A stretch of 64,000 bases of DNA from NCBI RefSeq assembly GCF_003217235.1, contig NZ_QJTF01000008.1:62001-126000 (forward strand). The letters run 5' to 3'. Shown here piece by piece: positions 41,833 through 51,172 of the stretch (positions are counted from its first letter, which is position 1; each line of letters begins with the position of its first letter). Both the position numbers and the translations under genes were made by a program. A model generated the notes under the pieces. The model ran no database searches, was not told the DNA's origin, and saw nothing but the letters and a program-made list of their open reading frames with translations. This DNA comes from Paramesorhizobium leguminum (lineage in GTDB: Bacteria; Pseudomonadota; Alphaproteobacteria; Rhizobiales; Rhizobiaceae).

Positions 41833-43260
41833 ATGTCCGAGACATGCCGCCAAAACAGAGCGACCCGACCCATGGGCCTAGCCGCCATTCTTCACCGCCC
41901 CGCCAGAAAACTGGCTACCGTTCTCACCACTGCAACAGTCGGATTCCTGCCCCTGGGCGAGGCATTCGCGCAGTCCCGGTCTCTCCCGATCGTCCGCGAT
42001 GCGGAGATAGAGGCGCTCGTCTCCGATTATGCCGCGCCGATTCTGAAAGTCGCGGGTCTCAACAGCCGTGGCATCCGCATCATTCTGGTCAATAACAACA
42101 GCTTCAACGCCTTCGTCGACGGCAGGCGCATATTCATCAACACCGGCGCTCTGCTTCAGGCGGAAACGCCGAACGAGGTCATCGGCGTCATCGCGCACGA
42201 ATCCGGCCATCTGGCGGGCGCGCATCAGCAGCGCTTGCGCGAACAGATGGAGCGGGCGCAGACCATGGCCGTCATCGGAATGCTGCTGGGCATGGGCGCC
42301 ACGGCGGCGGGCGCTGCGACGGGAAACAGCTCCGTTGCCGGCGCGGGCGGCGGCCTCGCGCTTGGCGGCACGGAGATGGCGATGCGCAATCTCTTGAGTT
42401 ACCAGCGCACGGAGGAAATAACCGCCGACCGCTCCGCCGTCACTTATCTGGAGAAAACCGGCCAGTCGACCAAAGGCATGCTGGTGACGTTCGAGCGATT
42501 CGCCAATGCGTTGTCATTGTCGGGCGCGCGAGTCGATCCTTACCGGATCAGCCACCCCATGCCGCGCGAACGCATCGCCAACCTGCAAACGCTCGCCCAT
42601 GCAAGCCCCAATTTCGATAAAAAAGATCCCGAAGCGCTACAACTGCGGCACGACCTGATGCGCGCGAAGATCGCCGCCTATACGTCCAGCGCCGGCTCGA
42701 CCGCTCGCACCTTCCGTAACAATCCCCGTGGCATGGCCGCGCGCTACGGCGATGCGATTTCCACGTTTCTTAACGGGTCCGCCAAAGCCGCGCTGCCGAA
42801 GATCGACGCGCTCATCAAGGAGCAGCCCAATAACCCGTATTTTTACGAAATACGCGGTGAAATCCTGCTCAAGGCCAACGATCCCGCAGGCGCGGCCAAG
42901 GCGTTCCAGCGCGCCAGCGCGCTGGATCCCCGCAAATCGAGCCTGATACGGATGAGCTATGGCCGCGCGTTGATGCTTGCGGGATCGAAGAGCGCCATGC
43001 CAACGGCAGTCCGCGAACTCAAGGCGGGAATCGCCCGTGATCCGGATTTCCCGCAAGGCTACCAATATCTCGCCCAGGCCTACGGCCAGATGGGCGATAT
43101 CGGCGGGGCCGAACTCGCCACCGCCGACATGCATTATTATTCCGGCAATTTGCAAGAGGCGAAAATCTTCGCCATGCGGGCGCAGCAGAAGCTGAAGCGC
43201 GGCTCGCCGGATTGGGTGCGCGCGCAGGATATCATCAACAGCAAAAAACCAAGCAAGTAA
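41833..43260 (+). CDS. M48 family metalloprotease with TPRs (BepA-like)
   Basis: 475 residues. A signal peptide ends near EAFA (about residue 46). The zinc motif HESGH is at 122-126 and the third ligand lies in EEITADRSAV. A glycine/alanine-rich loop (about 150-180) follows the active site. TPR-like repeats fill about 290-460 (RGEILLKANDPAGAAKAFQRASALDP and similar). The arrangement matches BepA/LoiP-type periplasmic proteases that check outer-membrane protein assembly. The start is not certain: ATG 41833 or ATG 41872 both leave a signal peptide, and neither has a strong ribosome site. Confidence 0.88.
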   Translation: MSETCRQNRATRPMGLAAILHRPARKLATVLTTATVGFLPLGEAFAQSRSLPIVRDAEIEALVSDYAAPILKVAGLNSRGIRIILVNNNSFNAFVDGRRIFINTGALLQAETPNEVIGVIAHESGHLAGAHQQRLREQMERAQTMAVIGMLLGMGATAAGAATGNSSVAGAGGGLALGGTEMAMRNLLSYQRTEEITADRSAVTYLEKTGQSTKGMLVTFERFANALSLSGARVDPYRISHPMPRERIANLQTLAHASPNFDKKDPEALQLRHDLMRAKIAAYTSSAGSTARTFRNNPRGMAARYGDAISTFLNGSAKAALPKIDALIKEQPNNPYFYEIRGEILLKANDPAGAAKAFQRASALDPRKSSLIRMSYGRALMLAGSKSAMPTAVRELKAGIARDPDFPQGYQYLAQAYGQMGDIGGAELATADMHYYSGNLQEAKIFAMRAQQKLKRGSPDWVRAQDIINSKKPSK

Positions 43261-43334
43261 TGTCCAGTCTGGCGTGTCACCAGTTTGCACAATACAGCTA
43301 ATTCGGAATTGATCCGGGAATCGGGATAAAACGC

Positions 43335-44135
43335 ATGAAAAACGCAATCACCATAACGATCGCCAGCGGCGCGATCGGGCTTGCCGCCCTTTTCCTGGGC
43401 TACCAGGCGGGAGGTACGCGTCTTGTCGAACAAGCCGCCGCCGCTGAACCGGGCGCTGCGTCAGCCGCGCCGGACCGCGCGGCCATCGAGGCGATCGTGC
43501 GGGATTATCTCATCAAGAACCCCGAAGTGATGCTGGAAGTGCAGAGCGCGCTCGAAGCCAAGCAGACCGCCGCGGCCAGGGACGGACAGCGCGAAATAAT
43601 CGCCGCCAATGCGGACAAGCTCTTCAAATCGCCCGGCGACGCGGTTTTCGGCAATCCCGACGGCAATGTCACGGTGGTCGAGTTCTTCGATTACAATTGC
43701 GGCTATTGCAAACAGGCCCTCCCCGACATGGACGCGCTTTTGAAAAGCGATCCGAACATACGCTTCGTCATGAAGGAATTTCCGATTCTCGGACCGGATT
43801 CGGTTAAAGCGCATATCGTGGCGCAGGCGTTCAAGGCGCTGATGCCGGAGAAGTATCTCGAATTTCACCGCGCGCTCATGAGCCTGCAAGGCCGCGCCAC
43901 GGAGCAGACGGCAATCGATACGGCGGTCAAGCTTGGCGCCAACGAGGCGCAGTTGCGCGAAAAGATGAAGGCTCCAGACCTCGCCGAGGCCTTCCAGGTC
44001 AATTACCAGCTCGCCAATGCGCTCAACATCACAGGAACACCGTCCTATATCATCGGCGATCAGGTGGTTCCGGGCGCCATCGGCATTGACGGGCTTGCCC
44101 AGAAGATCGCGGAAAAGCGCGACGGCAACGGCTAG
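43335..44135 (+). CDS. DsbA-family thiol:disulfide oxidoreductase
   Basis: 266 residues. An N-terminal signal or anchor (about 5-24) leads to the periplasm. The thioredoxin-fold DsbA domain has FFDYNCGYCKQ with the active pair Cys122/Cys125 and the cis-proline loop TGTPSYIIGD. It makes or isomerises disulfides, and the CGYC centre is like that of ScsC/DsbA-type and Com1-like proteins. It follows the M48 protease after 74 bases on the same strand; both act on folding of exported proteins. A terminator-like hairpin follows at 44231-44256. Confidence 0.9.
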   Translation: MKNAITITIASGAIGLAALFLGYQAGGTRLVEQAAAAEPGAASAAPDRAAIEAIVRDYLIKNPEVMLEVQSALEAKQTAAARDGQREIIAANADKLFKSPGDAVFGNPDGNVTVVEFFDYNCGYCKQALPDMDALLKSDPNIRFVMKEFPILGPDSVKAHIVAQAFKALMPEKYLEFHRALMSLQGRATEQTAIDTAVKLGANEAQLREKMKAPDLAEAFQVNYQLANALNITGTPSYIIGDQVVPGAIGIDGLAQKIAEKRDGNG

Positions 44136-44230
44136 TTTGGTTTAGTCGCCATCTGGATCGGGATATGAAATTTGGTTGTGAAAAGGCAAGAAGCGTACCG
44201 TTTTCCGCCATTTTCATGCTTTTACCTTGC

Positions 44231-44256
44231 GCGCATCCCCTCTATATGGGATGCGC
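44231..44256 (+). terminator. Terminator-like hairpin after the DsbA-family gene
   Basis: GCGCATCCC and GGGATGCGC form a nine-pair stem with an eight-base loop, followed by ATTTCT. The short T-run makes it moderate in strength. The rest of the gap to aroQ shows nothing else of note. Confidence 0.55.
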
Positions 44257-44314
44257 ATTTCTCACATCTTGAAATGCTGGCAGATCAAAGCATAAAGGCC
44301 GGTGACAACCGAAC

Positions 44315-44764
44315 ATGACCCAGACGATCCTTGTCCTCAACGGCCCCAATCTCAACATGCTGGGAAAGCGTGAGCCTGGGATCTATGGGGCGGCGACACT
44401 GGCCGATATCGAAGAGGCTTGCTTGCGCGAGGCCAAGGCGCTGGGAGTCAAGATCGAGTTCCGGCAGTCGAACCATGAGGGCGACCTGATCGACTGGGTG
44501 CAGGAAGCCGGCACAAGCGGCGCCATGGTGTTGATCAATCCGGGCGCTTATACGCACACTTCGATAGCGCTGCAGGATGCGATCCGCGCGGCGCAAGTAA
44601 GCGTGGTCGAAGTTCATCTTTCGAACATTCATGCGCGGGAGGCCTTCCGGCATCATTCCTACGTCTCCCCCGTCGCAAGAGGTGTTCTCTGCGGCTTCGG
44701 CGCGGATGGATATGTGATGGGCCTGCGTGCGCTGGCGGCATTCGCCGCGCAAGACAAAAAATAG
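44315..44764 (+). CDS. aroQ: 3-dehydroquinate dehydratase, type II
   Basis: 149 residues, the normal dodecamer-forming type II enzyme of the shikimate pathway. Landmarks are [17 protein letters not shown] with the catalytic tyrosine, [17 protein letters not shown] and the substrate-binding [12 protein letters not shown] with HHSY. It turns 3-dehydroquinate into 3-dehydroshikimate in the cytosol. Gene order aroQ-accB-accC is standard in alphaproteobacteria. A palindromic repeat starts at the stop codon. Confidence 0.95.
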   Translation: MTQTILVLNGPNLNMLGKREPGIYGAATLADIEEACLREAKALGVKIEFRQSNHEGDLIDWVQEAGTSGAMVLINPGAYTHTSIALQDAIRAAQVSVVEVHLSNIHAREAFRHHSYVSPVARGVLCGFGADGYVMGLRALAAFAAQDKK

Positions 44765-44765
44765 A

Positions 44766-44830
44766 GCATGTTCCCGAGCCGAAGGCCATCGTCAGCAAAA
44801 AGCTGACACGCTTTTTGGATTGGATCATGC
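44766..44830. repeat. Palindromic intergenic repeat, GATC-core family, variant copy 6
   Basis: GCATGTTC at the left and GATCATGC at the right enclose an unusual middle with its own hairpin (TCAGCAAAAAGCTGA). It fills the aroQ-accB gap and ends about 41 bases before the accB start. Confidence 0.65.
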
Positions 44831-44871
44831 GGTTAAAAGAAATTGGGAATAGTGGGAAAGGGCCAGGAGCG

Positions 44872-45336
44872 ATGGCAAACAAAAGCGCTGGTATCGACAA
44901 GGAGATCATCCGCGATCTCGCGGAGATACTGAACCAGACGGATCTGACCGACATCGAAATCGAGCAGGGCGATCTGCGCATCCGTGTTTCGCGGCAGGTC
45001 ACCATCCAGGCAATGGTTCCGCAGGCGCCCGCCGCCGCGCCGGCGCCCGTCGTGGCCGTCGCGCCGGCTGCCGTGGAGGCAGCCAAGACCGCCGACATGT
45101 CGAAGAATGCCGTCGCCTCGCCCATGGTCGGCACCGCCTATCTCTCGCCCGCCCCCGGCGCCCGCCCCTTTATCGAGGTTGGCCAGAAGGTGAAGGAAGG
45201 GCAGACCCTGATGATCATCGAAGCGATGAAGACGATGAACCAGATCCCATCGCCCCGCGCGGGAACCGTGACGGCCATTCTTATCGATGATGCCCAGCCC
45301 GTCGAATATGGCGAGCCGCTGATCGTTGTCGAATAA
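44872..45336 (+). CDS. accB: Biotin carboxyl carrier protein of acetyl-CoA carboxylase
   Basis: 154 residues. An N-terminal helical region binds AccC. A linker rich in Ala/Pro (about 45-75) leads to the biotinyl domain, where EAMKTMN holds the biotinylated lysine. It carries CO2 between AccC and the transferase in the first step of fatty-acid synthesis. ATG 44872 follows AGGAG; the longer upstream frame is only the repeat read through. The accC start follows after 16 bases. Confidence 0.95.
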   Translation: MANKSAGIDKEIIRDLAEILNQTDLTDIEIEQGDLRIRVSRQVTIQAMVPQAPAAAPAPVVAVAPAAVEAAKTADMSKNAVASPMVGTAYLSPAPGARPFIEVGQKVKEGQTLMIIEAMKTMNQIPSPRAGTVTAILIDDAQPVEYGEPLIVVE

Positions 45337-45352
45337 GGGCGGGCGGGACACG

Positions 45353-46717
45353 ATGTTTCAGAAAATTCTCATTGCCAATCGCGGCGAAATCGCGCTCCGG
45401 GTGCTCAGGGCATGCAAGGAGCTTGGCATCAAGACGGTGGCGGTACATTCGACCGCCGATGCCGACGCGATGCATGTGCGCCTTGCCGACGAAAGCGTGT
45501 GCATCGGCCCTCCGCAGTCGCGTGAGAGCTATCTGAACATTCACCAGATCGTCGCCGCCTGCGAGATCACCGGCGCGGACGCGGTCCATCCCGGCTACGG
45601 CTTCCTTTCGGAGAACGCCAAGTTCGCCGATATCCTGGAGGCCCACGGCATTACCTTCATCGGCCCCACCGCCGAACATATCCGCCTGATGGGTGACAAG
45701 ATCACCGCCAAGAACACGGCGCTGGAACTCGGCATTCCGGTCGTTCCCGGCTCGGACGGCGAAGTGAAGACTGAAGCTGAAGCGCTCAAGGCTGCCGCCT
45801 CCATCGGTTATCCGGTGCTGATCAAGGCGACGGCCGGCGGCGGCGGGCGCGGCATGAAGGTTGCCAAGACCGAAGCGGATCTCATCGAAGCCTGGACGAC
45901 AGCCCGCACGGAAGCGGCGGCTGCCTTCGGCAACGATGCCGTTTACATGGAAAAATATCTCGGCAAGCCGCGCCACATCGAAGTGCAGGTGTTCGGCGAC
46001 GGCGAAGGCAATGCCGTGCATCTGGGCGAGCGCGACTGCTCCCTGCAGCGCCGTCACCAGAAGGTCTGGGAAGAGGCCAATTCCCCTGCCCTCAATGTCG
46101 AGCAGCGCATGAGGATCGGCGATATCTGCGCCGAAGCCATGAAGAAGCTCAAGTATCGCGGCGCGGGCACGATCGAGTTCCTCTACGAGAACGGCGAGTT
46201 TTATTTCATCGAAATGAACACGCGCCTCCAGGTGGAGCATCCCGTGACCGAGGCGATCACCGGCATCGATCTTGTACATGAGCAGATTCGCGTCGCTTCC
46301 GGCGCCGGACTGTCCGTGACGCAGAAGGATATCCGCTTCTCGGGCCACGCCATCGAGTGCCGCATCAATGCGGAAGATCCGCGCACCTTCACCCCCTCGC
46401 CCGGTGTCATCACCCATTTCCACACGCCGGGTGGCCTTGGCATCCGTGTCGATTCGGGCGTTTATAGCGGCTATAAGATCCCGCCCTATTATGACAGCCT
46501 GATCGGCAAGCTGATCGTGCATGGGCGCAATCGCGTCGAGTGCATGATGCGGCTACGCCGCGCGCTCGACGAGTTCGTGGTGGACGGCATCAAGACCACG
46601 CTGCCGCTCTTCCAGGATCTGATCAGCAATCCTGATATCGCCAATGGCGATTACGATATCCACTGGCTGGAGAAATATCTCGCCGGCCAGACCGCCGCCG
46701 AAGCCAAGGGAGAATAA
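45353..46717 (+). CDS. accC: Biotin carboxylase subunit of acetyl-CoA carboxylase
   Basis: 454 residues. It has the biotin-carboxylase N domain ([16 protein letters not shown]), ATP-grasp domain ([13 protein letters not shown], then [16 protein letters not shown]) and C domain. It uses ATP and bicarbonate to carboxylate the biotin on AccB. Length and all landmark motifs agree with the family. The start at ATG 45353 is the one that gives the normal N-terminus. It is followed by aat after five bases. Confidence 0.97.
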   Translation: MFQKILIANRGEIALRVLRACKELGIKTVAVHSTADADAMHVRLADESVCIGPPQSRESYLNIHQIVAACEITGADAVHPGYGFLSENAKFADILEAHGITFIGPTAEHIRLMGDKITAKNTALELGIPVVPGSDGEVKTEAEALKAAASIGYPVLIKATAGGGGRGMKVAKTEADLIEAWTTARTEAAAAFGNDAVYMEKYLGKPRHIEVQVFGDGEGNAVHLGERDCSLQRRHQKVWEEANSPALNVEQRMRIGDICAEAMKKLKYRGAGTIEFLYENGEFYFIEMNTRLQVEHPVTEAITGIDLVHEQIRVASGAGLSVTQKDIRFSGHAIECRINAEDPRTFTPSPGVITHFHTPGGLGIRVDSGVYSGYKIPPYYDSLIGKLIVHGRNRVECMMRLRRALDEFVVDGIKTTLPLFQDLISNPDIANGDYDIHWLEKYLAGQTAAEAKGE

Positions 46718-46722
46718 GCGCC

Positions 46723-47337
46723 GTGGCGGCAGGCAGGGCGGCGAAGGATCACAGAATTTCGCCCGACCTGCTCCTGCGCGCCTATGCCTCCGGCGTCTTT
46801 CCCATGGCGGAGGACGCCGACGACCCTGAAGTCTTCTGGGTCAGGCCGCAAAAACGCGGCATCATACCGCTCGATGATTATCATGTGCCGCGTAGCCTGA
46901 AAAAGGTGATACGTCAGGGGCGTTTTGAGATCAGGTTCGATACGGATTTCGACGGCGTCATCAATGGCTGTGCCAGCGGCACGGGCAAGCGCGCCCGCAC
47001 ATGGATCAACCGCCCCATCCGCGAGGTCTATACCGCGCTCTTCCATCGCCGCCATTGCCACACAGTTGAAGCCTGGCGCGAAGGCCGATTGGTCGGCGGG
47101 CTTTATGGCGTGACGCTCGGGCGGGCCTTCTTCGGCGAAAGCATGTTCTCCCGCGAACCCGACGCCTCGAAGGTCTGCCTCGTCTTCCTCATAGAACACC
47201 TCACCACACACGGCTTTACGCTGCTCGACACGCAGTTCACCACGCAGCACCTGGAACGCTTCGGCGCAATAGAAGTGGCTCGCCCGCGCTATGAGCGGAT
47301 GCTGGAGGACGCGCTGTCGGGGGTGGCGGAGTTTTAA
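46723..47337 (+). CDS. aat: Leucyl/phenylalanyl-tRNA--protein transferase
   Basis: 204 residues starting at GTG 46723. Family motifs are [13 protein letters not shown] at the N-terminus, the [11 protein letters not shown] segment, [21 protein letters not shown] in the centre and [16 protein letters not shown] near the end. It adds Leu or Phe to N-terminal Arg/Lys of proteins to mark them for ClpAP degradation (N-degron pathway). It is closely linked to accC, a usual order in this group. Confidence 0.95.
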   Translation: MAAGRAAKDHRISPDLLLRAYASGVFPMAEDADDPEVFWVRPQKRGIIPLDDYHVPRSLKKVIRQGRFEIRFDTDFDGVINGCASGTGKRARTWINRPIREVYTALFHRRHCHTVEAWREGRLVGGLYGVTLGRAFFGESMFSREPDASKVCLVFLIEHLTTHGFTLLDTQFTTQHLERFGAIEVARPRYERMLEDALSGVAEF

Positions 47338-47363
47338 CAGATATTGAAACTGTTTCGGCAAAG

Positions 47364-47389
47364 ATGTATATATGTTTCAGTATATACAT
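47364..47389. promoter_or_regulatory. vapBC operator: perfect 9-bp inverted repeat
   Basis: ATGTATATA and TATATACAT are exact inverted copies around an eight-base spacer, 14 bases before the antitoxin start. Position, AT content and symmetry match operators bound by VapB dimers or VapBC complexes in autorepression. The promoter -10 probably lies within it. Confidence 0.7.
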
Positions 47390-47403
47390 TGGAGCAAGCA
47401 GCC

Positions 47404-47664
47404 ATGCCGCATCTCGCCCGCGTCTTTCAATCCGGCAATTCGCAGGCCGTTCGACTGCCGAAAGAGTTCCGCCTCGATGTTGAACGCGTGGAAATCACGC
47501 AGGAAGGCGATGCGCTTATTCTTCGTCCGCATGTCGAGGCCAAGGAGGCATGGGCATCGTTGAAGGCGGCGTTGGCGCGCGGGATGAGCGACGATTTCCT
47601 GGCAGATGGCCGCCAGCAGCCGGAGCAGCAGGACCGGCCGGAGATTGACGCGGTGTTTCCGTGA
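47404..47664 (+). CDS. vapB: VapB-type antitoxin (AbrB fold)
   Basis: 86 residues. The AbrB-type DNA-binding motif is at the N-terminus: ARVFQSGNSQAVRLPKEFRL, followed by VEITQEGDALILRP. A charged C-terminal tail should occupy the toxin active site. ATG 47404 is preferred; the upstream in-frame extension reads through the operator. The stop overlaps the toxin start (GTGA, four bases). Confidence 0.9.
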   Translation: MPHLARVFQSGNSQAVRLPKEFRLDVERVEITQEGDALILRPHVEAKEAWASLKAALARGMSDDFLADGRQQPEQQDRPEIDAVFP

Positions 47665-48065
47665 TTTCCCGCGTTCTCGACACAAATGTAGTGATTGGGT
47701 TGATAGCCCGCAAATCGGAGGCGCTGGTTAGGCGCGTTCTCGACAGTCCACCGGGCAGCATCGGCCTGTCGTCAATCGTCATCCACGAACTTTATTTCGG
47801 AGCACATAAGAGCGCGAAGGTGCAGCACAATCTCGAGACCTTGCGTCTGCTGCTCGCAGATTTTCCGGTCCTCGATTTTGATTCGCACGACGCCTTCATC
47901 GCCGGAGAAATACGGGCCGCCCTCGCCGCCAAGGGAACGCCTATTGGCCCCTACGATGTGCTCATTGCCGGGCAGGCCAAGGCTCGGGACCTGGTACTCG
48001 TTACCAACAACATCGGAGAATTTGATCGCGTGGAAGGCCTGCGCGTGGAAGACTGGATAGTGTGA
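47661..48065 (+). CDS. vapC: VapC-type PIN-domain RNase toxin
   Basis: 134 residues starting at GTG 47661. The PIN acidic residues are in LDTNVVIGL (Asp), SSIVIHELYFGA (Glu), GPYDVLIAGQAKA (Asp) and LVTNNIGEFDRV (Asn/Asp). PIN toxins of this group cut tRNA or rRNA. All four active-site positions are kept, so it looks functional. It is coupled to vapB. Confidence 0.92.
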   Translation: MISRVLDTNVVIGLIARKSEALVRRVLDSPPGSIGLSSIVIHELYFGAHKSAKVQHNLETLRLLLADFPVLDFDSHDAFIAGEIRAALAAKGTPIGPYDVLIAGQAKARDLVLVTNNIGEFDRVEGLRVEDWIV

Positions 48066-48131
48066 GACAAAAGAGCGCCGGTTATCCAGCGCCCCTCGTA
48101 TTCAAACCAATTGAGCGAAGATGCCCGGATA

Positions 48132-49001
48132 TCAGGATTCAAGAGCAATCCCGGCGGCGAAGGCGCGATAGGAGTGCAGCGGGCGGCCCAGAATCTGGGT
48201 CAGCCGCTCGACGTCGCCGGCTTCGGGGATCATGCCGTCGCTGACATAACGCTCGGCCATCAGGCGCATCTCATAGGCCGTCCATTTCGGCATGAAGCTG
48301 GCCATGTTCTGCTCGAATCCACTGGGATCGTCACCGCCATAGACAATTGGACGTCCCAGAACATCCGACCAGATCGCAGCGACCTCGGGGCCGGTAAGTG
48401 TATCCGGACCAACCAGATTGATTGTTTCGAGCGGCAGCTTGTCCCGCGCCTGCTCGCGGCGGATCAACTCGATCGCCGCGACTTCGGCGATGTCGCGCGC
48501 GTCGACCATGGCGACGCCCTTGTTGCCGATCGGCATCGGATAAACACCGTGATCAAGGATGACGTCCTTGATCATCAGCTCATTGTCGATGAAATAGGTC
48601 GGTCGCAGGATCGTGGCGCTGAAACCCATCTGTGCGAGCATCCGCTCGGCGCCGGATTTCACCGCGAAGTGCGGTACGTTCACGAAGCGGTCGGCGTGGA
48701 TCACCGAGAGATAGACGACGCGCTCGACGCCAGCCTCGCGAGCAATGTTGAGCGTGATGATCGCCTGCGTGAATTCGTCTCCGGTGACCGCGTTCAGCAG
48801 GAACAGCGTGCTCACGCCGTCAAACGCCGCGCGCAGTGCATCGATATCGAGCAAGTCGCCTTGGGCGACTTCGATGCCGGCCGGGAAATTTCCCTTCGAG
48901 GGATCGCGGGTCAGGACGCGCACCTTGGCGCCGCGATTGACGAGTTGCTGGACGACATGGCGACCGACACGTCCGGTGGCGCCGGTAACGAGAATAGTCA
49001 T
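48132..49001 (-). CDS. NmrA-like NAD(P)-binding oxidoreductase
   Basis: 289 residues with an N-terminal Rossmann fold (ILVTGATGRVGRHVVQQL). The NmrA/atypical SDR pattern follows: VRVLTRDPSK, then FAVKSGAERMLAQMGFSATILRP in place of a classical catalytic triad. Members are NAD(P)H:quinone reductases or redox-sensing regulators. ATG 49001 follows AGGAG at seven bases. It is divergent from a LysR gene, the usual sign that LysR controls it. Confidence 0.85.
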   Translation of the reverse strand: MTILVTGATGRVGRHVVQQLVNRGAKVRVLTRDPSKGNFPAGIEVAQGDLLDIDALRAAFDGVSTLFLLNAVTGDEFTQAIITLNIAREAGVERVVYLSVIHADRFVNVPHFAVKSGAERMLAQMGFSATILRPTYFIDNELMIKDVILDHGVYPMPIGNKGVAMVDARDIAEVAAIELIRREQARDKLPLETINLVGPDTLTGPEVAAIWSDVLGRPIVYGGDDPSGFEQNMASFMPKWTAYEMRLMAERYVSDGMIPEAGDVERLTQILGRPLHSYRAFAAGIALES

Positions 49002-49064
49002 GGGATCACTCCTGTTGGTGGTTGGGGTCAAAAGACATCGTCAAATTAGTGATCCAAATTTTTT

Positions 49065-49083
49065 CAGATAGACGATATATCTG
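49065..49083. promoter_or_regulatory. Probable LysR binding site in the divergent NmrA/LysR promoter region
   Basis: CAGATA and TATCTG are inverted around seven bases, a dyad of the spacing LysR-type regulators bind. It lies 26 bases before the lysR start and 63 bases before the divergent oxidoreductase gene. Confidence 0.5.
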
Positions 49084-49109
49084 GACGCAACGTCTCATGG
49101 GTGGAACAT

Positions 49110-50000
49110 ATGGATCTTCTTGCTCTTGCCGATTTCAATCTTGTCGCCCGGCATGGCGGGTTCGGTCGGGCTGCGCGGGCCACGGGTAGACCCAAGGCGA
49201 CCCTGTCCCGCCGGGTCGCTGAACTGGAGGCCGCCCTCAATCTGCGCCTGTTCGAGCGTGGTGCGCGCGCATTGAAGCTGACGGAGGAAGGGCGAGCGCT
49301 TTTCGAGCGGGCAGGCCTTTTGCTCACAGAGCTGGAAGAAACGGCGGCGGCGATTGCCTCCGGCGGAGAAAAACCGCGGGGCAGATTGCGGATCAGCGCT
49401 CCGCTACTTTTCTCCCAGACCGCGATGGGGAAAATCGCAGCCGGGTTCGCCTTGAAGCATCCGGACGTGCGGCTTGAGGTGACGACGGAAGACCGTGCCG
49501 TCGATATGATCGAGGAGGGATTCGATCTGGTGATCAGGGTCAATCCGGCCCCGGACGAAAGCCTGGTCGGCCGGGCTTTCCTGCATGATCGACTGGTGGT
49601 CGTGGCAAGTCCCCGGCTTGTCAAACCGGTCGCGTGTGAGGCCGTTCCGGCTGTCTTGCGCGGGACGGGTGACCGCTCGGCCTGGAAGATCAAGACGTCC
49701 GCCGGTCAATCGAGCATCGCGGTCGAGCCAATCTTAAGCCTTTCATCGCTCGTCATGGTTCGCGACGCGGTACGGGCAGGCGTCGGCGCGGGCCGTCTTC
49801 CGCTGTCACTCGTGAGCCGCGATCTCTCTGACGGCACGCTCGCATATTGGGGCGACATCGACGGGCCGCCAATCACGTTATGGGCGCTCTACCCCTCGCG
49901 GCGGCTGCTTAGCGCCCGCGTATCCGCGTTTCTGGACTATTTGAAGCAAGCCTTTCCGAAGGGTACGCCTGAAGAGCTGGCTGGTTATATCGGCAAATGA
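49110..50000 (+). CDS. LysR-family transcriptional regulator
   Basis: 296 residues. The N-terminal winged helix-turn-helix (about 1-60) has ARHGGFGRAARATGRPKATLSRRVAELEA-type sequence (split here as GGFGRAARATGRPKATLSRR). The substrate-binding domain starts near 88 (GRLRISAPLLFSQ). It resembles the group next to quinone-reductase or SDR genes. ATG 49110 was chosen over GTG 49101. It presumably regulates the divergent NmrA-like gene and itself. Confidence 0.9.
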   Translation: MDLLALADFNLVARHGGFGRAARATGRPKATLSRRVAELEAALNLRLFERGARALKLTEEGRALFERAGLLLTELEETAAAIASGGEKPRGRLRISAPLLFSQTAMGKIAAGFALKHPDVRLEVTTEDRAVDMIEEGFDLVIRVNPAPDESLVGRAFLHDRLVVVASPRLVKPVACEAVPAVLRGTGDRSAWKIKTSAGQSSIAVEPILSLSSLVMVRDAVRAGVGAGRLPLSLVSRDLSDGTLAYWGDIDGPPITLWALYPSRRLLSARVSAFLDYLKQAFPKGTPEELAGYIGK

Positions 50001-50020
50001 GGCCTCGAAAGCGAGGTTGG

Positions 50021-50046
50021 ATGAGCGCCGATTTCCCGGCGCTCAT
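50021..50046. terminator. Two-way terminator between the LysR gene and the ABC importer operon
   Basis: ATGAGCGCCG and CGGCGCTCAT form a ten-pair stem with a six-base loop, followed by CGACTTTTG on the plus side. It sits between two converging genes. Confidence 0.6.
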
Positions 50047-50070
50047 CGACTTTTGCCAAATGGCTATCGT

Positions 50071-51138
50071 TTACTGCGGCAGCTTGTCGTCGATGCCGGC
50101 CACGTAGAAGTTCATGCCCAGAATGGCTGCGTCGTCGGCGGTTTCGCCTTGCTTCAGCCAGACCGAACCGTCCTGCTTCTTGATCGGTCCGGTGAAGGGC
50201 TTGAAGGCGCCCGAGGTGATCTTGGCTTGAGTTTCCTCGGCCATTTTCTTCACGTCATCAGGCATGTTGGTGTAGGGCGCCATGACGACGAAGCCTTCCT
50301 TCATCCCGTGGAAGACGTTCTGTGATTTCCACGTTCCGTCGAGGACGGCCTTGGTGCGCTCGATGTAATACGGAGACCAATTATCGACGATGGACGTCAA
50401 CTGCGTCGTCGGGCCGAACTTGATCATATCGGAGGCCTGACCGAAGGCCTTGATGCCGCGCTCCGCCGCCACCTGCATGGCTGCGGTGGAATCGGTGTGC
50501 TGGGTGATGATATCGACGCCCTGGTCGATCAGCGCCTTTGCTGCGTCGGCTTCCTTGCCCGGATCGAACCAGGAATTCACCCAGACGACCTTGACCTTGA
50601 AATCCGGATTGACCGACTGCGCGCCGAGCATGAAAGAATTGATGCCCTGCACGACTTCGGGAATCGGCACCGAGGCGATATAGCCGGCGACGCCCGCCTT
50701 CGACATTTTTGCAGCTATCTGGCCCTGTATATAACGACCTTCATAGAAGCGCGAATTGTAGACCGAGACATTTTCGGCGGTCTTGTAGCCCGTCGCATGC
50801 TCGAACTTCACGTCCGGGAACTTCTTCGCGACCTTCATGACCGCGTCCATATAGCCGAAGGACGTGGCGAAAATCAGCTTGTTGCCCGCGCGCGCCAGAC
50901 GCTCGATGGAGCGCTCCGCATCCGCGCCTTCCGGCACGTTTTCCAGATAGGTCGTCTCGACCTTATCGCCAAGCGCGGCCTCAAGCGCCTTGCGGCCCTG
51001 ATCGTGCTGGTAGGTCCAGCCGAAATCGCCGGGGGGTCCGATATAGATGAAGCCGACCTTCAGCTTCTCCTCGGCATGGGCTGCGCCCGCGAAAGCGACA
51101 CTCGCCGCAGCGGCCAGCGCCAGAAACATTTTCCTCAT
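50071..51138 (-). CDS. BMP-family substrate-binding protein of an ABC importer
   Basis: 355 residues with a clean signal peptide ending at AHA (residue 22) and no lipobox, so it is a soluble periplasmic protein unlike the Borrelia/Treponema lipoproteins of the same family. The BMP domain fills the rest (KVGFIYIGPPGDFGWTYQH at the start). Members bind nucleosides or related purine compounds. It is the last of a four-gene operon with the ATPase and two permeases, separated from the second permease by 34 bases. Confidence 0.92.
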   Translation of the reverse strand: MRKMFLALAAAASVAFAGAAHAEEKLKVGFIYIGPPGDFGWTYQHDQGRKALEAALGDKVETTYLENVPEGADAERSIERLARAGNKLIFATSFGYMDAVMKVAKKFPDVKFEHATGYKTAENVSVYNSRFYEGRYIQGQIAAKMSKAGVAGYIASVPIPEVVQGINSFMLGAQSVNPDFKVKVVWVNSWFDPGKEADAAKALIDQGVDIITQHTDSTAAMQVAAERGIKAFGQASDMIKFGPTTQLTSIVDNWSPYYIERTKAVLDGTWKSQNVFHGMKEGFVVMAPYTNMPDDVKKMAEETQAKITSGAFKPFTGPIKKQDGSVWLKQGETADDAAILGMNFYVAGIDDKLPQ

Positions 51139-51172
51139 GTTGACTGCTCTCCTGTTGTTTATTGATCGCTAT

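Noticed and set aside
45281-46522. 413-codon minus-strand frame opposite accC
   Set aside because: It is a shadow of accC. All landmarks of biotin carboxylase are on the plus strand.
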